Shown here: positions 11,771-20,834 of the stretch, piece after piece
Numbering within the stretch: position 1 is the first letter of the stretch
Layout of the letters: every line of letters begins with the position of its first letter
Assembly (NCBI GenBank): GCA_030144725.1
Contig: JASKMD010000001.1
Coordinates: forward strand, 4,672,944 to 4,736,943
DNA from: Haematococcus lacustris
Taxonomy: Eukaryota > Chlorophyta > Chlorophyceae > Chlamydomonadales > Haematococcaceae
Length of the DNA: 64,000 nucleotides
Reading direction: 5' to 3'
Made by a program: the position numbers and the translations under genes
Notes under the pieces: model-generated
Told to the model about the DNA's origin: nothing
Seen by the model: only the letters and a program-made list of their open reading frames with translations
Database searches by the model: none

Positions 11771-12099
11771 GGGGCGTGGGGTGGGAAAGGCGGGAGGTAG
11801 GTGGGGTGCCAGGCTTGGAGGTGGTGGGACAGGGGAGGGGAGGGGGAAGGGGGAAGGAGGAAGGGGGGAAGAGGGAAGGGCTGACCGTGGGACCTGCAGT
11901 AAACAATGGGCATCTTTGTGGTTAGGCTGGGCATCCGACCACCCATGTGCAAGGGCTGGCCACTCACTCTTTGCTAGCGCCACTTTTATACCTACCTGGC
12001 AGCGCCTCCATGGCTGCAGCTCCTGGCTGCTCTTGCGCTCCATGCACCTGCTTCTTGTGGTAGGGTGATGAAGGAGGTGGTGGTGGGGGAGGGAGGGGA

Positions 12100-12342
12100 G
12101 GGCTGGGCTGGGCTGGGCTGGGCTGGGCTGGGCTGGGCTGGGCTGGGCTGGGCTGGGCTGGGCTGGGCTGGGCTGGGCTGGGCTGGGCTGGGCTGGGCTG
12201 GGCTGGGCTGGGCTGGGCTGGGCTGGGCTGGGCTGGGCTGGGCTGGGCTGGGCTGGGCTGGGCTGGGCTGGGCTGGGCTGGGCTGGGCTGGGCTGGGCTG
12301 GGCTGGGCTGGGCTGGGCTGGGCTGGGCTGGGCTGGGCTGGG
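12100..12342. repeat. GGGCT pentanucleotide satellite
   Basis: About 48 copies of GGGCT with no visible interruption. The complementary strand reads AGCCC. Confidence 0.97.
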
Positions 12343-12954
12343 TGTAGGGAAGGGGAGGTTGGGACCATTGAACCTGCAACAATTCAGTGGTTGGCAAATA
12401 GTCTGGCAAGGTACTTGGAGCCACATGACTGCAAGATAAAATACTCACCATTCGCTAGGGTGGGGTTTGTGTGGGTGCACCCAACTTTGTTTCATGTGCA
12501 CTTGTTGCATGGCTCCTGACCGCCTCTCCGGGCTCCTCCACTCCTCTTCCGCTCCGTCTCACAGGCTTCGGGCTACGTGTCCTAGTTGCACCTCATGCAT
12601 TTGCCGCATCTTTGCATCGCTGTGTCGCTGCATCGCTGCACCTCCTTCCGTTTTCTGTCGCTATATCTTGATCCTATCGCTTAACCTGATGGCATCTGAT
12701 CGCCTAAGCGGCTGGCTGGCTCGTAGCTAGCCTTTTGGCGACGATTTTTGTTGGCTGCTCCTGGCTACTCATTGCTGCTATGTGGGGCAATCTAGGCTCC
12801 TTCGCGGTTCCTTGGCTTCCTTCGCGCCACCTTTGCGAAAACTTCATGCAGATATCACACAGATTGTTGAATAATGGAAGAGTCTTGATTCCTTCGCGGT
12901 GACTTTGCTTCCTTCGTGGTGCCTTTGCGTAACCTTTATGCAAGCCTTTTCTTC

Positions 12955-14160
12955 ATGTGCACAGCTGCACTACTTGGCATCTGTGCAGATGTCGAGGTAT
13001 TCATCTGCACAAATGTCGACATTGTCGGCATCTGCACAGATGTCGTCCTTAAATTATAACCGGCATCTGCACAGATGTCGCCTTCTATGCATCTGCACAG
13101 ATCTAATTACCGACATCTGCACAAATGTCGCCTTTATTAGCATCTGCACAGATGTCGTCCTTAAATTATAACCGGCATCTGCACAGATGTCGCCATTTAA
13201 TGCATCTGCACAGATTTAATAACCGACATCTGCACAGATGTCGCCTTTATTAGCATCTGCACAGATGTCGTCCTTAAATTATAACCGGCATCTGCACAGA
13301 TGTCGCCCTTTTATGCATCTGCACAGATTTAATAACCGACATCTGCACAGATGTCGCCTTTATTAGCATCTGCACAGATGTCGTCCTTAAATTATAAGCG
13401 GCATCTGCACAGATGTCGCCATTTAATGCATCTGCACAGATTTAATAACCGACATCTGCACAGATGTCGCCTTTATTAGCATCTGCACAGATGTCGTCCT
13501 TAAATTATAACCGGCATCTGCACAGATGTCGCCCTTTTATGCATCTGCACAGATTTAATAACCGACATCTGCACAGATGTCGCCTTTATTAGCATCTGCA
13601 CAGATGTCGTCCTTAAATTATAAGCGGCATCTGCACAGATGTCGCCATTTAATGCATCTGCACAGATTTAATAACCGACATCTGCACAGATGTCGCCTTT
13701 ATTAGCATCTGCACAGATGTCGTCCTTAAATTATAACCGGCATCTGCACAGATGTCGCCCTTTTATGCATCTGCACAGATTTTAATACCGACATCTGCAC
13801 AGATGTCGCCTTTATTAGCATCTGCACAGATGTCGTCCTTAAATTATAACCGGCATCTGCACAGATGTCGCCATTTAATGCATCTGCACAGATTTTATTA
13901 CCGACATCTGCACAGATGTCGCCTTTATTAGCATCTGCACAGATGTCGTCCTTAAATTATAAGCGGCATCTGCACAGATGTCGCCTTTTTATGCATCTGC
14001 ACAGATTTTATTACCGGCATCTGCACAGATGTCACCTTTATTAGCATCTGCACAGATTTAATAACCGGCATCTGCACAGATGTCGCTTTTCCTAAAGGCA
14101 TCGACATGCAGCTGCACAGATTTAGGGCTCATTTAACCGACATCTGCACAGATTCCCAAA
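12955..14160. repeat. CATCTGCACAGATG array 2 with 113-bp higher-order period
   Basis: More than forty CATCTGCACAGAT cores. Four cores with distinct spacers (GTCCTTAAATTATAACCG, GCCATTTAAT, TTAATAACCGA, GCCTTTATTA) form a higher-order unit of about 113 bp. The marker GTCGTCCTTAAATTATAA recurs at about 13042, 13154, 13267, 13380 and 13493. Confidence 0.92.
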
Positions 14161-15304
14161 AAGGGGGGGGTACCTCGCGCGCGGATCGTTGTATCTCCGC
14201 AACCGCTGCGAGTTAGGACTTCATTCAAGAGCGAGGTCCCCCTCAAACTCAACGATCTGTCGTTCTATCGGAGCGGAATGTCCATCCGATGCAAAAAAGG
14301 CCCTCGCGTCGGCCTTATTTATCGTGAGTGTATCCCCGGCGGCAGCAATGCAGACCCGGTATGTACCTCATTGCAATGCTGGTTGAGGTATGCAATGTTA
14401 CATGTTGGTCGAGTACGTGTGCTTTGCTTGATGCTGTGTAGGTGGCGACGGAGGCGAAGGCCAAGACTATGCTGTTGGAGGCATGCACCCAGGACCAATC
14501 CTGGTGGAAGGCAAGTAGCTAATATCTAACGTGATTACCCTACCATTCCCTACCATACCACATCCCATGCCCTACCTTCCAAGCTTCATATTGCCACCTT
14601 GTTGTGTGCAGTTGACGACCCAGACCCGGCTTGTGGAGTACAAGTCAAAGCTGGTGTTGGACCTGCAGGCTGCCAGCAGTGCAGGGCAGCAGGCAGGCCC
14701 GGCTTCACCCCCTCGCCGAGGGGGCAAGGCAGCTCCCAAGGCAGATCACCCCACACCAGCTGCAGCCAAGAAGAGGCGTGCAGGCAGAGGTGCAGGGGCA
14801 GAGGCAGATAAGCTCGCCGCTGCGCTACAAGCAGGCTTGGAAGCAGGGGCAGCAGTGGCGACAGGGGCAGCAAGGACAGGGACAGGGGCAGGGCAGGGCA
14901 AGAGGCCGGGCAGGGGCAGGGGCGACGTCAGCAACAGGGGCAGGGGCAGGGCTGGGGCCGGGGCCGTGGCAGGGGCAAGGGCAGGGGCAGGGGCAGTGGT
15001 GGCAGCAGGTGCAGTGGGGGCAGCAGGAGCTGTGGCAGGGGCAGCAGGGGCAGCAGAGGCTGTGGCAGGTGCTGGGCCAGTGGCACCCGCCACAGCAGAG
15101 GAAGAGGCAGGGGCAGGGCCAGTGGCAACCGCCACAGCAGGGGCAGAGGCAGGGGCAGGGCCAGTGGCACCCGGCACTGCAGGGGCACGGGCAGGGGCAG
15201 GGGCAGTAGCAGAGGCAGTGGCAGCAGCAGCAGCAGAAGCAGATGCAGCAGTGGCAGCAGCAGCAGCACGCTGTGACTTGTTTGATTCATGAGATGCTAG
15301 AGGA

Positions 15305-15375
15305 TCATGGACAAACCTTGCACAGGGTTTTGATGACCTAGTGCAGGGTTTCGCTGACCGTGTGCAGGGTTTCAG
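15305..15375 (+). repeat. CAGGGTTTNNNTGACC short repeats downstream of gene A
   Basis: Three copies of a roughly 28-bp unit with GTGCAGGGTTT followed by TGACC. A similar cluster lies at 17515-17610 in an intron of gene B. Confidence 0.75.
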
Positions 15376-15570
15376 TATCCCCTGTAAAGTCCACTCGAAG
15401 GTGTTCACATATACCTGAACGAGGCCTAACACGCGACTAACTGAACACTGGGATAAGGCAAGCTGTGCATATCGCCATGCCCGTGGCTTCCAGTATTACT
15501 GACCACATGCCATCAGACTAGAGTTTGAAAGTCCATTGCGGCCACGCGCACACTATCAGGACTACGCACA

Positions 15571-18500
15571 ATGGCAGCAGCAGCAGCAGGCAATGCGGCA
15601 TTGGAAGAAGTCGCCGGTGACATGATTAACTTCCAGGCGCGATGCGGCCCCCGCAACCAGGTAAAACGCAAAATCTAGACTAACACGCCACATCGGTAGC
15701 ACTACACTCATCTACGATGGCTACTTGCATGTAGGATGCGACTGGGCTGGCCACCATGAAGGCCCCCTGGCGTGATGTGTGTTGTGGATTTTGTGTGGCC
15801 AACACTGTTGTGCCCTGTGATATGGCCACACAGAGTAACACAGAGGCGATAGTGGACAGGTGAGTGCCAATGCACCCCAATGCTCATGAGGACATGCCCA
15901 AGTGTGTGCCTTGTTTGCAATACAGGACCTGGAAATTGGTTGCACAGAAGTACCCCCAGCCAGGTTCCCCAAATCTGCTCAAGTGGAACAAGTACTTCGC
16001 CTACTTCAACGACCATTTCAAAGGCATACAAGAAGCCAGTCCCCCTGAGGGGTTAAAGCCATTCGCTAGCTTGTGGGACACATACAAGCGAGGTGATGAG
16101 TTAGTTGGCTGACTAGTTGCCAGCAGGCCGTCAAGGTAACCATGCATTCATGTTTCTGTTAACTATCATGTGCAGATGCGGAGATGAAGAGTCAAGGGGA
16201 CACAGATTATGTGTACCTCTGTGAAGTGCAGGGAAGAAAGGAGTGTGCTACTTTGGCGGAATTTGTGTTGAGAACAGAGCCCCCTACCCTTCCCTCACTT
16301 GACCCCACCGCTGCCCCACAGCCAGCCCCAGCAGCAGGTGTGCAGCAGCATCCAGCCCCCACCCCTGCCCCACAGCCTGCCCCAGCAGCAGGAGTGCAGC
16401 AGACCCCTCCCCTTCCCTCTCCAGCCCCCACCCCTGCCCCACAGCCTGCCCCAGCAGCAGGAGTGCAGCAGACCCCTCCCCTTCCATCTCCAGCCCCCAC
16501 CCCTGCCCCACAGCCTGCCCCAGCAGCAGGAGTGCAGCAGAACCCTCCCCTTCCCTCTCCAGCCCCCACCCCTGCCCCACAGCCAGCCCCAGCAGCAGGT
16601 GAGCAGCAGCCCCCTGCCCCCTCCCCTGCCCCACAGCCAGCTCCAGCAGCAGGTGTGCAGCAGCCCCCTTCCCCCTCCCCTGCCCCTCAGCCAGTCCCAG
16701 CAGCAGGTGTGCAGCAGCACCCAGCCCCAACCACTGTCCAACAGCCAGCCTCAGCAGCGGTTGTGCGACAGCCCCCCGCCACACCAACAGCGGGTGTACG
16801 TGGATTGAAGGCCCCCACCACAGGCTTAGGAACTGCCCTGCCTGCAGGTGTGCAGCGGAGCCCTGCCTTCTCACCTGTCCTGCGGCGTGCACCAGCAGCA
16901 CGTGGGCAACTCAGCCTTGCCCCCTCCATTCCCCTGTCGCCTACACAAGCAGCAGGAGGGCAGCATCAGCACCATCCACCAGTGCAGCACCACCGCCAGA
17001 CACGCAGAGGGCAGTGGCCACAGGTGGGCACCAGCCCCTGGGCGACAGGCACAGCAGCAGGTGTGCAGCAGCACCAGCAGCAGCAGCAGGACCAGCGACA
17101 GGTGACTGAAGAGGAGCAGCAGCAGCCAGGAGGGGAGGGTGCTGGACCCTCATCATTTAAGAGGCAGAGGCCTGCCGAGGATCAGGTAGGATCGCAACAT
17201 TACAGCACATAGGGGCAAGACAGCATCATAATGCAGTGTGACAGAGGCTCAGATACCCCATTGCTTCATTTGCCATTGCAGGCCCTCATACAGTCTTTGA
17301 TTCACAAGGTGGACAACGTGCAGGAAACAGTGAACAGATTGGAGGTGAGACCCAAGCTGCCAAAGAGGCATAACCGCATTTCCAACTTGTAAACGACCAC
17401 ACTGAATGTAGGATGAGCTGGTGGGCAGAAGGAGGCTCAACGTGTTGGCAAACACAGCCTTGACTGGAAGTGGCCAGTCAGGAGTGCAGGTGATCAGCTA
17501 CAAATAGCCTACAACAGGTTTAAACCTTGTGCCAGGTTTCGTTGACCTTGTGCAGGGTTTCAGCAACGTGGTGCACAGCTTCACTAACCTAGTGCAGGGT
17601 TTCACTGACTCAAGCTGTGGCTCAGGAGGATATGTGTGGATTGTGTTTGCAGTCAAGCACCGGAGGCACCCTGCTGCATGGAGGAGCAGTGCGGTTCCCC
17701 AAGAATACACAGGTACGAGTGGCATAACTAGATGATATGAATCAATAGTGACGGGATGCTTGTGAGCATGTCGTGCATTGCTCCCTTACACGCAGGGAAT
17801 GGTGTATCAGCTGCCCACCTTGCTGCCATACACAGGGGAAGTCTACCAGCCTCATGAGCTACAGCAGTGTCGCCAAGCAGCTCTAGCTCTAGGCCTGACC
17901 ATCTGCCAGCTGCCCCAGCTAGACATAGATATGGCAGCGGTGGTTGCGGCCAGCATCTTGATCACCAGGGTCTATAACCACATGGTCTTCAGCTCGGTCA
18001 ATGCCAACAGCAAGACACATTATGGCACTGGCCAGAGGGTGCAGGTGGTGTTGGCCAAGTCGGACAAGAACAGCAGTGGCGACCTAGACACCACCCTAAC
18101 GCTGTTGACAGACAAGTACAACGCGGCTGTGTACAGCGCGCTGACAGCGGAGAAGAAGAAGGAGGTGAGAGACAGATAAATTAGGGTGTACAGCAAAAGA
18201 CTCAAGCCACAACAGTAGTCATAGCCATTGCTGCAGAGGCATTTCCAAACTAACCTAGAGTCAGGGCTGCATGGAGCAAAATAGACAGCACTCTGGGTGT
18301 GTTTGCAGGTGGATGAGGCCAAGGAGGTGTTGGCCCAGTACCTCACTCTCCTGCAGCCGGTGCTGAGGCAGCTGCTGGGCCGCCCCCTGAACGCCCTAGC
18401 TAGCATCATCACTGACCCCACCTGGCAGCGTCGCCTGAACAGGAATGGGAAGCTGGTGGCTACACTGGCCGAGCAGCTGGCTCAGGCCCAGGCTCCCCAC

Positions 18501-19007
18501 ACCGACTTCCTCCCTGTTGGCCCAGGGATGGATGACGGCCTGGTGTTCCTGCTGGCTCTCCAGGACTTCCCTCTGGTTGCCTACATGGGCAGCCACAAAC
18601 TGTCCCGGTTGGCTGCAGCCCATTGCCGGCGGACGGCTGATGGTCAGAAGCAAGTGGTGGAAGTGAAGGACATGGATGCCCTGGCCATGACCTTGCCACT
18701 TCAACTGGGCACAGAGGTCCTGGTGAAGGCTGGGCAGCTGGTGTTGTTCCGCGGCAACACAGTGCATGCTGGCAACGTGGGGGTGGCTGGCTCATGCTGC
18801 GCCAGGCTGTATGGCTTTGGCCGGCCTGACACGGTGGCTGACAACACCACCATGAACACCTCAGAGCTGGGAGACTTGTACCATGGGTTGTTTCAGCCCA
18901 TCCAGGATGAGGGCATTGGGCCCAAGATGGCAGACTGGAACAGGCGCGGCATGGCAGGCCAGTGGGTCAGAATCTCAGAGCCATACAGGCCTGATAAGCG
19001 TATTTGA
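15571..19007 (+). CDS. Gene B: transposon-borne 2OG-Fe(II) oxygenase-like protein, nine exons
   Basis: Exons 15571-15660, 15735-15859, 15926-16092, 16176-17185, 17282-17344, 17412-17489, 17653-17712, 17796-18164 and 18309-19007 all have GT/AG borders and agree in phase, giving 886 codons with a single ATG-to-TGA frame. Residues 1-125 are of unknown fold; about 160-470 are tandem Pro/Ala/Gln repeats; the C-terminal 350 residues are globular. There, HTD (residues 718-720), a GQLVLF turn then His 807 (VHAGN), and Arg 820 (CARLYGF) reproduce the HxD...H...R metal and 2-oxoglutarate ligands of the double-stranded beta-helix oxygenases (PhyH, AlkB, TET/JBP type). Substrate is unknown; the order and spacing do not decide the subfamily. 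It lies inside the CACTA-like element between gene A and the subterminal array, so it is element cargo. No inactivating change was seen. Confidence 0.62.
16315..16720 (+). repeat. Coding minisatellite in gene B
   Basis: Seven or so copies of a unit encoding PAPQPAPAAGVQQ with variable TPP/PLPSP linkers. It lies within exon 4 and preserves the frame. It probably forms a flexible, disordered linker. Confidence 0.9.
17515..17610 (+). repeat. Intronic TTGTGCAGGGTTTC repeats in gene B
   Basis: Three to four copies of a roughly 28-bp unit between exons 6 and 7. Confidence 0.75.
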
Positions 19008-19044
19008 ACGATTGACGATGCATGGACAGCATGGGCTGGGGTTG

Positions 19045-20685
19045 AGCTACAGCAGAGGACCCTGTGGTGAGGGACCAGGACCCTGTGGTGCCAGGACCCT
19101 GTGGTGGGGGACCAGGACCCTGTGGTGCCAGGACCCTGTGGTGAGAGGCCAGAACCCTGTAGGTGTGCAGCAGGACCCTGTGGTAAGGAGCCAGGACCCT
19201 GTGGAGCCAGAACCCTGTGGTGTGGTGCCTGAACCCTGTGAGCCTGGACCCTGTAGCCGTGCGGCAAGACCCTGTAAGCAAATGTCGCAGGACCCTGTAG
19301 GCGTGCGGCAGAACCCTGTAGTCGAGTGTCACAGGACCCTGTAGGCGTGCGGCAGAACCCTGTAGACGTGTGTCGCAGGACCCTGTAGCTGTGCGGCAGA
19401 ACCCTGTAGACGTGTGTCGCAGGACCCTGTAGCCGTGCGGCAGAACCCTGTAGACGTGTGTCGCAGGACCCTGTAGGCGTGCGGCAGAACCCTGTAGTCG
19501 AGTGTCGCAGGACCCTGTAGGCGTGCGGCAGAACCCTGTAGACGTGTGTCGTAGGACCCTGTAGGCGTGCGGCAGAACCCTGTAGACGTTGGTCGCAGGA
19601 CCCTGTAGGCGTGCGGCAGAACCCTGTAGTCGTGTGTCATAGGACCCTGTAGCCGTGCGGCAGAACCCTGTAGTCGAGTGTCACAGGACCCTGTAGGCGT
19701 GCGGCAGAACCCTGTAGACGTGTGTCGCAGGACCCTGTAGGCGTGCGGCAGAACCCTGTAGACGTGTGTCGTAGGACCCTGTAGGCGTGCGGCAGAACCC
19801 TGTAGCCAAATGTCGCAGGACCCTGTAGCTGTGCGGCAGAACCCTGTAGACGTGTGTCGCAGGACCCTGTAGCCGTGCGGCAGAACCATGTAGTCGAGTG
19901 TCACAGGACCCTGTAGGCGTGCGGCAGAACCCTGTAGTCGTGTGTCGCAGGACCCTGTAGCCGTGCGGCAGAACCCTGTAGACGTGTGTCGCAGGACCCT
20001 GTAGGCGTGCGGCAGAACCCTGTAGACGTGTGTCGCAGGACCCTGTAGGCGTGCGGCAGAACCCTGTAGACGTGTGTCGTAGGACCCTGTAGGCGTGCGG
20101 CAGAACCCTGTAGACGTTGGTCGCAGGACCCTGTAGCCGTGCGGCAGAACCCTGTAAACAAACGTCGTAGGACCCTGTAGGCGTGCGGCGGAACCCTGTA
20201 GACAAACGTCGCAGGACCCTGTAGACGTGCGGCAGAACCCTGTAGACGTGTGTCGCAGGACCCTGTAGGCGTGCGGCGGAACCCTGTAGACAAACGTCGC
20301 AGGACCCTGTAGACGTGCGGCAGAACCCTGTAGCCAAACGTCGCAGGACCCTGTAGGCGTGCGGCAGAACCCTGTAGCAAAACGTCGCAGGACCCTGTAG
20401 GCGTGCGGCAGAACCCTGTAGCCTAATTTAGCAGGACCCTGTAGGCGTGCGGCAGGACCCTGTAGCCTAAGGTAGCAGGACCCTGTAGGCGTGCGGCAGG
20501 ACCCTGTAAACAAATGTCGTAGGACCCTGTAGCCGTGCGGCAGGACCCTGTAGTTATTTGTCGCAGGACCCTGTGGCCGTGCGGCAGAACCCTGTAATCA
20601 AATGTCGTAGGACCCTGTAGCCGTGCGACAGAACCCTGTGGCGCAGGACCCTGTACAGGGTCGGCAGGACCCTGTACAGGGACGG
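19045..20685 (+). repeat. Subterminal repeat array of the CACTA-like element
   Basis: A 1.6-kb array of a 44-bp unit made of two similar halves with cores GGACCCTGTAGGCGTGCGG and AGAACCCTGTAGACGTGTG. Toward the terminus it gives way to palindromes GACCCTGTACAGGGTC. In En/Spm, subterminal repeats bind the accessory protein; the same role here is inference. A related array follows the second terminus copy at 49010-49665. Confidence 0.93.
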
Positions 20686-20689
20686 GCGA

Positions 20690-20834
20690 TTTTTCAAATA
20701 GTTATAACATCGCAACAACTTGGAGTTTTTCAATGATTACAACGGCGATGAGTCGCCCTTTCCTGGGGCTATCTGCAGTATGCCTCCCGGGAAGAAATGA
20801 CGTAGGCGACTTCCGGCCTTAATCGGCGCGAGTG
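20690..20834. repeat. CACTA-like right terminus (copy 1), with empty MITE site
   Basis: The last 145 bp before pol resumes, ending CGGCGCGAGTG. It contains TCAAATAGTTATAAC (about 20694-20708), the uninterrupted version of the site where a MITE sits in copy 2 at 48071. Probable 2-3-bp target duplication (AAG at 20835) cannot be confirmed because the left end is missing. Confidence 0.85.

Larger units (their letters stand above)
10087..14329. mobile_element. 4.2-kb satellite-bearing element with 17-bp inverted termini, nested in gene A
   Basis: The left end ACTCACGATAAACAAGG and the right end (complement ACTCACGATAAATAAGG) form a 17-bp inverted repeat with one mismatch. The first 110 bp and last 163 bp recur, joined together, at 25869-26143, which defines both ends independently. 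The interior has no convincing coding sequence. It holds CATCTGCACAGATG palindrome arrays, an ACATGTATTGAC array, CATCAC, CCACA and GGGCT satellites and GC-rich direct repeats. No target-site duplication is evident. Superfamily is undetermined; it must be mobilised in trans if at all. Confidence 0.7.
8430..15292 (+). pseudogene. Gene A of the CACTA-like element (second protein), interrupted by another element
   Basis: Visible exons include 8430-8741 (Glu/Asp-rich stretch then a basic KKRSRKGGKR nuclear-localisation-like patch), 8848-8904, about 9000-9074, about 9193-9350, about 9491-9690, about 9959-10086, a remnant after 14330, about 14442-14510 and about 14611-15292. The 9.0-9.5 kb exons contain Trp-rich segments (WGKFAPKYIRLW, WKEFTKANPPY). 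The last exon is a long Ala/Gly/Arg run ending in TGA. No known domain is recognised. Position and strand, opposite the transposase and next to the subterminal array, resemble the TNPA-type accessory DNA-binding protein of En/Spm, but that is inference. The first exon is in the assembly gap. A 4.2-kb element splits the coding sequence at 10087-14329. Some splice phases around 9074/9193 could not be reconciled. Confidence 0.45.
3486..20834. mobile_element. Large CACTA-like DNA transposon nested in pol; left end missing
   Basis: The right end is precise: sequence up to 20834 ends ...GGCGCGAGTG, that is CACTCGCGCC on the other strand, and the terminal 140 bp recur inverted at 47937-48070 plus 48997-49010 with about 94% identity. 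CACT termini, a tnp2-like transposase, a second gene set on the opposite strand and a long subterminal repeat array are CACTA (En/Spm) hallmarks. Contents are a transposase (minus), gene A and gene B (plus), and a nested 4.2-kb element. No matching CACT terminus is visible near 3486, and transposase coding sequence runs right up to the junction, so the left terminus was deleted, or the assembly is wrong there. The left boundary is known only to within about 30 bp. Confidence 0.72.

Noticed and set aside
10250..14160. CRISPR array (regular CATCTGCACAGATG repeats with spacers)
   Set aside because: Spacers are themselves repeated in a 113-bp higher-order pattern, the genome is eukaryotic and there are no cas genes; it is a satellite inside a transposon.
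15680..16031. Minus-strand ORFs opposite gene B exons
   Set aside because: Antisense shadows; the plus strand has phase-consistent exons with splice sites.
19329..20513. Large minus-strand protein with repeated RVLPHAYRVL-type units
   Set aside because: Open only because the 44-bp repeat lacks stops in several frames; it is the subterminal DNA array.
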